From the IMG/VR virus record IMGVR_UViG_3300037516_000316, positions 1-24,478 of that record: a stretch of DNA of 24,478 bases; one strand, given 5' to 3'. This document shows, in pieces, positions 6,998-14,240 of this stretch (position 1 is the stretch's first letter; each line of letters begins with the position of its first letter). Source of the stretch: a virus. A program made the translations under genes and the position numbers. A model generated the notes under the pieces. That model made no database searches and was not told the DNA's origin. It worked only from the letters and a program-made list of their open reading frames with translations.

Positions 6998-8383
6998 ATG
7001 TCGAAAGAAATGAATTTTGGTTATTTGGGTCCTAGATTCCAACAATCATTATTAAAAACAATTATTGAAGATAAAAAATTCGGTGATTCAATTGTTGAAG
7101 TTATCGAAAGCAACTACTTTGATGGTGTGTATTTTAGAGTGATTATGGAACATATTAAAGAGTTGTATATAACCTTAAATTCAATACCAGCTTATGAAAC
7201 TATTAAAAATAAAATTTTAATTGAAACAAAAGAAGGTTCATCGTCTTCTAAAGTTATTATTGACACATTAAGTGATATTCAAACTATAGAAATTAACGAT
7301 GCATTGCACATTCAAGGCAGTGCCCTTAATTTCTGTAAACAACAAGTGTTAAAGAAAGCATTAAAAGAAGTTGAGGCGATAACTAATGACGGTGAATTTG
7401 AAGCATACAAAAGAATTGAAAATATTATTCAAAAAGCACTACAGGTTGGTGTGATTGATCATGATATGACAGATATTTTTGACGATGTCATGTCGGCATT
7501 ACAAAAAGATTGTAGAACCGCTATACCAACAGGTGTTGTGGGCGTTGATAACTTATTAAAGGGTGGTCTAGGTAGAGGTGAGTTAGGTGTGGTATTAGCA
7601 CCAACAGGTACTGGTAAAACAACGTTACTAACCAAGTTTGCGAACGCAGCGTTTAATAATGATTTTAATGTTGTTCAAATATTTTTTGAGGATAACGTCA
7701 ATAATATTAAAAGAAAGCATTTTACAATTTGGTCTGGGATTGCGCCAGACGACCAAACAGAAGTTCCTGAAGAGGTTGAAAAAAGAGTTAATGAAGCCAA
7801 AGAAAGGTCTAAAGGTCAAATTAGGTTATTAAAATTACCTAGTGATTCTGTAACCGTTAGTGAAATTAAATCTAAATTAAGAAAGATGATTGCCGATGGT
7901 TTTAAAATAGATTTATTAACACTGGACTATGTTGATTGTATTTCACCAGAAAGAAGTGCATTTGGTGAAGAATGGAAAGGTGAAGGTGCTATTATGAGAC
8001 AATTGGAATCGATGACTTCTGAGTTTGATATTGCAATCTGGACTGCAACACAAGGTAATAGAGAATCAATTAAAAGCGAAGTAGTTACAACGGACCAAAT
8101 GGGTGGTTCTATTAAGAAAGCACAAATTGGTCACGTAGTTTTATCTATTGGTAAAACATTACAACAAAAAGAATTAAATTTGGCAACTCTTACATTGTTA
8201 AAATCTAGAGTTGGTAGAGATGGTGTTATATTTGATAACTGCCACTTTAACAATGAGTATTTAACGATTGATACTGATTCACAAAGCACTATGCTTGGTT
8301 TTGAACAAGACAAAGAAGAAAAAAACAAGCAAAGAATTAGAAAACTATTAGACGAGAAAACAAAAACTCGCGTAACTAACTAA
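6998..8383 (+). CDS. 41: Replicative DNA helicase, DnaB/T4 gp41 type
   Basis: A RecA-fold hexameric 5'-3' helicase that unwinds the phage replication fork. At 461 residues it is close to T4 gp41 (475). Residues 1-160 form the helical N-terminal domain. The ATPase core follows: TGVVGVDNLLKGGLGRGEL (178-196) leads into the Walker A motif APTGTGKTT (201-209), the catalytic Glu is in FFEDN (E231), Walker B is LLTLDYVD (306-313), motif H4 is WTATQGNRES (348-357), and the arginine-finger region is LKSRVGRDG (401-409). The C-terminus is charged (DKEEKNKQRIRKLL). A primase gene, its usual partner, is not in this window. The leader 6971-6988 holds ATTTAATTTAATTTAAAA, and the ATG follows a run of nine A with no Shine-Dalgarno sequence. 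Confidence 0.92.
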   Translation: MSKEMNFGYLGPRFQQSLLKTIIEDKKFGDSIVEVIESNYFDGVYFRVIMEHIKELYITLNSIPAYETIKNKILIETKEGSSSSKVIIDTLSDIQTIEINDALHIQGSALNFCKQQVLKKALKEVEAITNDGEFEAYKRIENIIQKALQVGVIDHDMTDIFDDVMSALQKDCRTAIPTGVVGVDNLLKGGLGRGELGVVLAPTGTGKTTLLTKFANAAFNNDFNVVQIFFEDNVNNIKRKHFTIWSGIAPDDQTEVPEEVEKRVNEAKERSKGQIRLLKLPSDSVTVSEIKSKLRKMIADGFKIDLLTLDYVDCISPERSAFGEEWKGEGAIMRQLESMTSEFDIAIWTATQGNRESIKSEVVTTDQMGGSIKKAQIGHVVLSIGKTLQQKELNLATLTLLKSRVGRDGVIFDNCHFNNEYLTIDTDSQSTMLGFEQDKEEKNKQRIRKLLDEKTKTRVTN

Positions 8384-8397
8384 AAAAACAATAAATT

Positions 8398-9372
8398 ATG
8401 GTAGAGAAAATTTTGGTTGAAAACCCAAACCGATTTGTTTTGTTCCCAATAGAACATGAGGATATTTGGAAATTGTACAAACAACAAGAAGCGTGTATTT
8501 GGACAGCAGAAGAGATTGATTTAGGTCAAGATATTACTGACTGGGAGCATAAACTTAATAATGATGAACAACATTTTATTAAGAATGTGTTGGCATTTTT
8601 TGCGGCATCGGATGGTATTGTTAATGAGAATTTAGCAATGAACTTCGTAAATGAGGTTCAATATACTGAAGCAAAATTTTTCTACGGATTTCAAATAATG
8701 ATGGAAAATATCCATAGTGAAACATATTCATTATTGATTGACACATACATTAAAGATAGAGAAGAACAAATGCATCTTTTCCGTGCAGTAGATACAATCC
8801 CAGCAATTAAAAAGAAAGCTGATTGGGCTATTAAATGGATTAATTCTGAATCTTTTGTTGAAAGATTAGTTGCGTTTGCGGCTGTTGAAGGTATCTTTTT
8901 TTCGGGTTCATTTTGTTCTATCTTTTGGTTAAAAAAGAGAGGTCTAATGCCTGGATTAACATTCTCCAATGAATTAATTTCTAGAGACGAAGGTATGCAT
9001 TGTGATTTTGCTTGTCATTTATACAACAGTCATATTGAGAAAAAAATACCTGAAAAGAAACTTAAAGAAATCATTGTTAGCGCATTAGAAATTGAGAAGG
9101 AATTTATATTAGAGGCGTTACCTGTTAGATTAATCGGTATGAACTCAGATTTAATGTCTCAGTATCTTGAATTTGTCACAGACAGGTTATTAGTTGCTTT
9201 AGGTTGTTCTAAAGTATACAACGTAGCGAATCCATTTGACTTCATGGAGAATATCGCTATTCAAGGTAAAACCAATTTCTTTGAAAAAAGAGTTGCTGAG
9301 TACCAAAAAGCAGGAGTACATAATAAAGCTGAAGAAGAACTTGACAGCGCATTTTCTGACATGGATTTTTAA
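8398..9372 (+). CDS. nrdB: Ribonucleotide reductase class Ia small subunit (NrdB, R2)
   Basis: R2 houses the diiron-tyrosyl radical that class Ia reductase uses to make dNTPs. All metal ligands are present at the mouse R2 spacing: D72 in AASDGI, E103 and H106 in MENIHSE, E164 in AAVEGIFF, E198 and H201 in RDEGMH. The radical tyrosine is Y110 (ENIHSETY). W35 ([10 protein letters not shown]) and D197 match the radical-transfer chain, and Y302 (RVAEYQKAG) matches the flexible-tail tyrosine. The protein ends FSDMDF, resembling the mouse R2 tail FTLDADF that docks into R1. Overall it is far closer to eukaryote-like R2 than to T4 or E. coli NrdB, a type also seen in Bacteroidota. It is 324 residues because it lacks the long N-terminal extension of mouse R2 (390). 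It precedes nrdA by 11 bases, reversed from the usual nrdA-nrdB order. Confidence 0.96.
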   Translation: MVEKILVENPNRFVLFPIEHEDIWKLYKQQEACIWTAEEIDLGQDITDWEHKLNNDEQHFIKNVLAFFAASDGIVNENLAMNFVNEVQYTEAKFFYGFQIMMENIHSETYSLLIDTYIKDREEQMHLFRAVDTIPAIKKKADWAIKWINSESFVERLVAFAAVEGIFFSGSFCSIFWLKKRGLMPGLTFSNELISRDEGMHCDFACHLYNSHIEKKIPEKKLKEIIVSALEIEKEFILEALPVRLIGMNSDLMSQYLEFVTDRLLVALGCSKVYNVANPFDFMENIAIQGKTNFFEKRVAEYQKAGVHNKAEEELDSAFSDMDF

Positions 9373-9383
9373 AATAATAAAAA

Positions 9384-11795
9384 ATGAAGGTAAAAAAAAG
9401 AAACGGTGAATTAGAAGAAATGAGATATGACAAAATTACTAAAAGAATTAGTGCCCTTTGTCATGACTTAAATTTGGAATATATTGACCCAACATACATC
9501 ACTCTTAAAGTAACGCAAGGGATATATGATGGAATTAGTACATTAGAGTTAGATAAACTAGCGGCTGAAACCGCCGCATCAATGACAACAACTCATCCAG
9601 ATTACGCAAAATTAGCTGGTAGAATTGCTGTTTCAAATTTACATAAATCAACACCAAATAAATTTTCACAATGTATTAAACAATTATATTCTTTCAATGA
9701 ACCTAAAACTGGAAAAGAATCATCATTGATTTCAAAAAATCTATATGATTTTGTTTTGGAAAACAAAGAAGTAATTGACTCAGCGATTGATATCGAAAGG
9801 GATTTAGATTTTGATTTTTTTGGGATTAAAACTTTAGAAAGATCATACCTATTAAAGATTGGCGAAAAAATAGTTGAAAGACCACAGTATCTTTATATGC
9901 GAGTTGCTATGGGTATTTGTAATGGTGATTTAGAAATGGGCTTAAGAATCTATGATGATTTGTCTACTCATTTATATACACACGCAACACCAACATTGTT
10001 TAATGCCGGAACACCAAAGGCACAAATGTCATCATGTTTCTTATTAGCGAATAAAGACGACAGTATCGAGGGGTTGTTTTCAACAATTAAAGACGTTGCA
10101 CACATATCTAAATGGGCCGGTGGTATTGGATTACACGTTCACAATGTTAGAGCAAAGGGTGCGTATATAAAGGGTACAGGCGGTGAATCTGATGGCTTAA
10201 TCCCTATGATGAAGACATACAATGAAATTGCTCGTTGGATTAATCAAGGTGGTAAACGTAAAGGTTCATTTGCAATTTATTTAGAACCTTGGCATTCAGA
10301 CGTTTTTGAATTTATTGAATTAAGAAAAAATACTGGTAAAGAAGAGATGCGTGCTAGAGATTTATTTTTAGCAATGTGGACTCCAGATTTATTCATGAAG
10401 CGAGTTGAGGAAGATGGTGATTGGTCACTATTCACACCAGACGAAGCTCCAGGTTTATCTGATACATATGATACACCAGAAGAAAAGAACTTTACAAAAT
10501 TATATGAACAATACGAACAAGAAGGTAGAGCGCGTAAAGTTGTAAAGGCAAGAAAATTGATGGATAAGATTTTAGAAGCGCAAATGGAAACAGGTACACC
10601 TTACATGTTGTACAAAGACCCTGCAAATTATAAATCAAACCAAAAGAATTTAGGTACAATCAAGTCATCTAACTTATGTACTGAAATTATCGAATATTCA
10701 TCTGCCGATGAACAAGCGGTTTGTAATTTAGCGTCAATCGCTTTACCAAAATATATTATTAATGGTGAGTTCAATCATGAATTATTATATGAAACTACTA
10801 AGCAAATTGTTAGGAACTTAAACAATGTGATTGATTTAAATTATTACCCGACAGAAGAAACTAAACGTTCTAACTTTAGACACAGACCAGTAGGTTTAGG
10901 TATTCAAGGTTTAGCAGATATTTTCTGTTTGTTAGGTATTGCATTTGAAAGTGAATTGGCGGATAAAATCCAAGTGGAAATTTTTGAAACAATTTATTTT
11001 GCTGCACTAACATCTTCAATGGAGATAGCACAAAAAGAAGGTGCTTATGAAACATTTGAAGGATCACCTTTATCTCAAGGTATTTTACAATATCAAATGT
11101 GGGGTAAAACTGATAAGGACACTTCAGGTAGATGGGACTGGAAATCACTAAGAAAAGAAATCATCAAATTTGGTGTTAGAAACTCGTTATTAGTTGCACC
11201 TATGCCAACGGCATCTACAGCACAAATTTTGGGTAACAATGAAGCGTTTGAACCATTCACAACAAATCTTTACTTGAGAAGAACTTTAAGTGGAGAATTT
11301 GTTGTAATTAACAAACATTTAGTAAAAGATTTATTAAAGATTGGTATGTGGAACGATACCATCAAAAATAAATTAATTATGGAAAATGGTTCTGTTCAAA
11401 ATATCCCAGAAATTCCTACAGAATTAAAAGAGATATATAAAACCGTTTGGGAAATGTCACAAAAAAGAATTATCCAAATGGCTGCAAATCGCGCTGTTTA
11501 TATTGACCAATCACAATCTATGAATTTATTTATGGACAATGTGACAAAACCAAAATTATTGGCGGCACACATTTATGGTTGGAAAATGGGTTTAAAAACC
11601 GGAATGTATTATTTAAGAACTCGTTCAGCGGTAGATGCTATAAAAAGTTTAGGGGTGGATATTTCAGCCACAACACCAAAACCAGAACCAGTGCAAGCAC
11701 AAACGACGAATTCAATACATTTTGAACAAAACGATGCAACCTTGACAGCAAAACCAGACGATTCACCATTTGAATGTGTTGGTTGTGGTTCATAA
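9384..11795 (+). CDS. nrdA: Ribonucleotide reductase class Ia large subunit (NrdA, R1)
   Basis: R1 reduces ribonucleoside diphosphates at a thiyl-radical site. Residues 1-90 are an ATP-cone (KKRNGELEEMRYDKITKRIS), so overall activity should respond to ATP/dATP. The barrel has C218 (MSSCFLL) and C447 (AVCNLAS) as the redox pair, N430, C432 and E434 in NLCTEI as the catalytic trio, and Y742-Y743 (GMYYLRTR) as radical-transfer residues. The C-terminal tail ends FECVGCGS, with a CxxC (798-801) for re-reduction by thioredoxin or glutaredoxin; mouse R1 ends ECLMCGS. The 803-residue length equals eukaryotic R1 (792) more than T4 NrdA (754). About 50 residues (750-795) before the CxxC are a low-complexity linker rich in Thr, Pro and Gln. 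No intron, intein or frame break is visible. The gene ends just before a strong terminator. Confidence 0.97.
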   Translation: MKVKKRNGELEEMRYDKITKRISALCHDLNLEYIDPTYITLKVTQGIYDGISTLELDKLAAETAASMTTTHPDYAKLAGRIAVSNLHKSTPNKFSQCIKQLYSFNEPKTGKESSLISKNLYDFVLENKEVIDSAIDIERDLDFDFFGIKTLERSYLLKIGEKIVERPQYLYMRVAMGICNGDLEMGLRIYDDLSTHLYTHATPTLFNAGTPKAQMSSCFLLANKDDSIEGLFSTIKDVAHISKWAGGIGLHVHNVRAKGAYIKGTGGESDGLIPMMKTYNEIARWINQGGKRKGSFAIYLEPWHSDVFEFIELRKNTGKEEMRARDLFLAMWTPDLFMKRVEEDGDWSLFTPDEAPGLSDTYDTPEEKNFTKLYEQYEQEGRARKVVKARKLMDKILEAQMETGTPYMLYKDPANYKSNQKNLGTIKSSNLCTEIIEYSSADEQAVCNLASIALPKYIINGEFNHELLYETTKQIVRNLNNVIDLNYYPTEETKRSNFRHRPVGLGIQGLADIFCLLGIAFESELADKIQVEIFETIYFAALTSSMEIAQKEGAYETFEGSPLSQGILQYQMWGKTDKDTSGRWDWKSLRKEIIKFGVRNSLLVAPMPTASTAQILGNNEAFEPFTTNLYLRRTLSGEFVVINKHLVKDLLKIGMWNDTIKNKLIMENGSVQNIPEIPTELKEIYKTVWEMSQKRIIQMAANRAVYIDQSQSMNLFMDNVTKPKLLAAHIYGWKMGLKTGMYYLRTRSAVDAIKSLGVDISATTPKPEPVQAQTTNSIHFEQNDATLTAKPDDSPFECVGCGS

Positions 11796-11826
11796 TATAA
11801 TGGGTGGCACCTAAAAAGTCACAATT

Positions 11827-11862
11827 ATCGCGACATTTTTTAATAAAGTGTCGCGATTTTTT
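11827..11862 (+). terminator. Rho-independent terminator after nrdA
   Basis: ATCGCGACA (11827-11835) pairs perfectly with TGTCGCGAT (11849-11857), a 9-bp stem with a 13-base loop, followed by six T. It lies about 30 bases after the nrdA stop and divides the replication block from the baseplate block. An upstream GTG frame (from 11804) runs through this hairpin and into gp25, but is not coding. Confidence 0.92.
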
Positions 11863-11895
11863 ATTTATTACCATTTCGGTATTCTTTATATTTAT
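11862..11895 (+). promoter_or_regulatory. Two TATTTAT motifs, putative late promoter copy C
   Basis: TATTTAT occurs twice, at 11862-11868 (in the terminator T-tail) and 11889-11895, the second only four bases before the ATG at 11900. If the second acts as a -10-like element, transcription would begin at or inside the start codon and the gp25 message would be leaderless; if the first acts, a leader of roughly 25 bases would result. Confidence 0.4.
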
Positions 11896-11899
11896 TGGT

Positions 11900-12352
11900 A
11901 TGGCAACATCCTATGGTATAGATTTCCCATTTAGGGATAGTATGGTCGGTGACTTTGTTAGAATGACAAAAACCCCCGAGCAAGAGATTAGAGCGAATCT
12001 AATACACCTTATATTAACAAAGAGGGGTACTAGATATTTTTTACCTGATTTTGGTACTAGAATTTATGAATATATTTTTGACCAAAATGATGTTATCACC
12101 TTTAACCATATTGAAGACGAAATAAGAGAATCGGTAAAAAAATACATTCCAAATTTAGATATAAATTCAATAAAGGTTGTTAACGCTGAAAATGATCCAG
12201 ATGAACAGGTTAGTGTTAGTGAAGATGAAGATAGTCGATTATTTAGAACATCTGATTCATCAAACAAACCTTATACAGCAAAAGTAAGAATTGATTATAC
12301 AGTAAATAATGGGGCATTTGGTTCAAGTGATTTTATAATTATTAACATATAA
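11900..12352 (+). CDS. 25: Baseplate wedge protein, gp25-like
   Basis: Member of the GPW/gp25 family, a small sheath-initiating wedge component of contractile-tail baseplates, related to type VI secretion TssE. The signature runs from about residue 8 to 60: FPFRDSMVGDFVRM, then EIRANLIHLILTKRGTRYF, then PDFGTRIYEYIFDQND, matching the family pattern 'I...I..lL.T..GtR...P.fGs.i..yiFe'. The C-terminal part carries an acidic stretch (SVSEDEDSR) and a final strand pair. At 150 residues it is a little longer than T4 gp25 (132). I chose the ATG at 11900: the longer frame from GTG 11804 would encode 32 extra residues through the terminator hairpin, which is unlikely. It is separated from the gp6-like gene by a single base. 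Confidence 0.9.
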   Translation: MATSYGIDFPFRDSMVGDFVRMTKTPEQEIRANLIHLILTKRGTRYFLPDFGTRIYEYIFDQNDVITFNHIEDEIRESVKKYIPNLDINSIKVVNAENDPDEQVSVSEDEDSRLFRTSDSSNKPYTAKVRIDYTVNNGAFGSSDFIIINI

Positions 12353-12353
12353 G

Positions 12354-14183
12354 ATGAGTAAAAAAATATCGTACACGAATAGAGATTTCGCGGGAATTAG
12401 AGAAGAGTTAGTTAATTTAACAAAAGATTACTATCCCGAATTAATTAAAAATACAAATGACGCATCAATATTTTCGGTGTCATTGGATTTAAATGCCGCT
12501 GTTGCGGATAACTTACATTACCATATAGATAGGGTTTGGCAAGAAACTATGCTGGACTTTGCTCAACAAAAACAATCATTATTTCATATAGCAAAAACAT
12601 ACGGAATTAGGGTTCCAGGTCAAAGACCGGCCGTTTCATTATGTGATTTTAGTATTAATGTACCAGTTAGAGGTGATAAGGATGATGAAAGATACGAAGG
12701 TATCTTAAGAGCTGGCGCTCAAGTGTCTGGGGGTGGTCAAATATTTGAAACAATTTCTGATATTGATTTTTCTAACCCATTTAATGACAGAGGAGAACCA
12801 AACAGATTAAAAATACCAAATTCTGATGCCAATAATAAATTGATTTCATATACGATTACAAAAAGAGAAGCTGTTGTTAATGGTGTTACTAAAATTTTTA
12901 GAAGAGCAATCACGCAAAGAGACCAAAAACCATTCTTAAAACTCTATTTACCTGAAAAAAATGTTCTAGGAGTTACTTCAATTATACATAAAGAAGGAAC
13001 GTCTTTCGGTGCTAATCCAAATGCTTCTGAATTTATTAGTTCAACAAATAAATGGTATGAGGTTAAAACACTAATACAAGATAAAGTATTCATTAAAGAC
13101 CCTACAAGCACTTCTGACAAAAAGAATTTTGTTGCAGGTACAAATGTTAAGGTTTCAAATAAATTTATTACAGAATATACACCAGAAGGTTATTTCTCAT
13201 TAACATTTGGTTCAGGTAATGTTGATCCATTAGATAATTTGGACAACTATATTACAAGTAATTTAAAGGTTAACCTAGGAACATATCTAAATAATATGTC
13301 AATGGGTACAATTCCTAAAGCAAACACAACCTTATTTGTAAAATATAGGATTGGTGGTGGTAAGGAAAGTAATCTAGGGGTTGGTGTTTTAACAACGGTA
13401 GAAAATGTTGATTTTGTGATGACGGGTCCTTTAAGTTCTATAAATAACCAAGTATCTCAATCATTACAAGTTACAAACGTAACACCGGCTGTGGGTGGGG
13501 CGGATCAACCAACTGTTGAGGAATTAAGAAATATGGTTGCATATAATTTCGCAGCACAAAACAGAGCAGTTACGCTTAATGACTATAAATCATTGATTGA
13601 AAATATGCCATCAACATTCGGGGCTCCGGCCAAAGTTAATGTAATGGAAGAAAACAACAGAGTGAGAATTAAGTTATTATCATATGATGAGAATGGTAAC
13701 TTAAGTGATACAGTTTCTAACACCCTAAAAAACAATATTTTAAATTACTTGTCGGAATATAGAATGATTAACGACTATTTGGATATTGTTAGTGGTGAGG
13801 TTATTGATATGGGTTTAGAAATCGATTTGGTGGTTGATAAAAACCAAAACCAAGCAGATTTATTAAGAGAAGCGATTACTAAAATAACAGCTTATTTCTC
13901 AATCGACAAACGTAAGATGGGAGACCCATTATTTGTGGGTGATTTGCAAAAAGAAATCAATGATATTTCTGGTATTGTCAACGTGGTCAGTATTAGAGTT
14001 TTTAATAAAATTGGTGGAGAATATTCAACAGCACAGGTTGCTCAAGAGTCAAATCCTATAACAAAAGAAATTGTACAATCTGATTCAACCATATATATGA
14101 AAGCAAATCAGATATTTCAAATCAGATTTCCAAATAAAGATATTAAAATAAGAGTTAAAACCTTAGGTTCCACTACATACTAA
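12354..14183 (+). CDS. 6: Baseplate wedge protein, gp6/baseplate J-like
   Basis: A wedge subunit that, in T4, forms the inner ring of the baseplate and binds gp25 and gp53. Residues 6-93 carry the gp6/J opening: YTNRDFAGIREELVNL, DASIFSVSLDLNAAVADNLHYHIDRVWQE, and the IAKTYGIRVPGQRPA helix and strand. The central J-like core appears at about 379-425 as GGADQPTVEELRNMVAYNF followed by AAQNRAVTLNDYKSLIE. C-terminal segments include LEIDLVVDKNQNQADLLRE, then GDPLFVGDLQKEINDISGIVNV, typical of the last domains of J proteins. Length 609 compares with 660 in T4 gp6. Adjacent gp25 is the expected partner, which raises confidence. The stop is followed by a 57-base gap holding a putative promoter motif. 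Confidence 0.88.
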   Translation: MSKKISYTNRDFAGIREELVNLTKDYYPELIKNTNDASIFSVSLDLNAAVADNLHYHIDRVWQETMLDFAQQKQSLFHIAKTYGIRVPGQRPAVSLCDFSINVPVRGDKDDERYEGILRAGAQVSGGGQIFETISDIDFSNPFNDRGEPNRLKIPNSDANNKLISYTITKREAVVNGVTKIFRRAITQRDQKPFLKLYLPEKNVLGVTSIIHKEGTSFGANPNASEFISSTNKWYEVKTLIQDKVFIKDPTSTSDKKNFVAGTNVKVSNKFITEYTPEGYFSLTFGSGNVDPLDNLDNYITSNLKVNLGTYLNNMSMGTIPKANTTLFVKYRIGGGKESNLGVGVLTTVENVDFVMTGPLSSINNQVSQSLQVTNVTPAVGGADQPTVEELRNMVAYNFAAQNRAVTLNDYKSLIENMPSTFGAPAKVNVMEENNRVRIKLLSYDENGNLSDTVSNTLKNNILNYLSEYRMINDYLDIVSGEVIDMGLEIDLVVDKNQNQADLLREAITKITAYFSIDKRKMGDPLFVGDLQKEINDISGIVNVVSIRVFNKIGGEYSTAQVAQESNPITKEIVQSDSTIYMKANQIFQIRFPNKDIKIRVKTLGSTTY

Positions 14184-14227
14184 TAGTTTTTTTACTTATA
14201 TTCTACATTAGAAAATCAGTAGGTTTC

Positions 14228-14239
14228 TATTTATATTAG
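14228..14239 (+). promoter_or_regulatory. Putative late promoter motif, copy D
   Basis: TATTTATATTAG, identical over 12 bases to copy B at 3501-3512, ends one base before the ATG at 14241. It is in the only sizeable gap of the right-hand block. A near-copy (ACTTATATT) lies about 35 bases upstream, near 14194-14202. A start site 5-7 bases downstream of the TATTTAT core would fall at the ATG, giving a leaderless message. Confidence 0.42.
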
Positions 14240-14240
14240 T

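Noticed and set aside
8398-11795. Direct transfer of nrdB/nrdA from a eukaryote
   Set aside because: The same eukaryote-like class Ia type occurs in Bacteroidota, so a bacterial host is the simpler source.
11804-11899. Longer gp25 reading frame from GTG 11804
   Set aside because: It would translate through a strong terminator hairpin and add a hydrophobic stretch foreign to the gp25 family; ATG 11900 fits the family start.
14184-14240. Terminator between gp6-like gene and the 1291-aa gene
   Set aside because: Only weak 4-5 bp pairings are visible and no T-run follows them; read-through from gp6 is probable.
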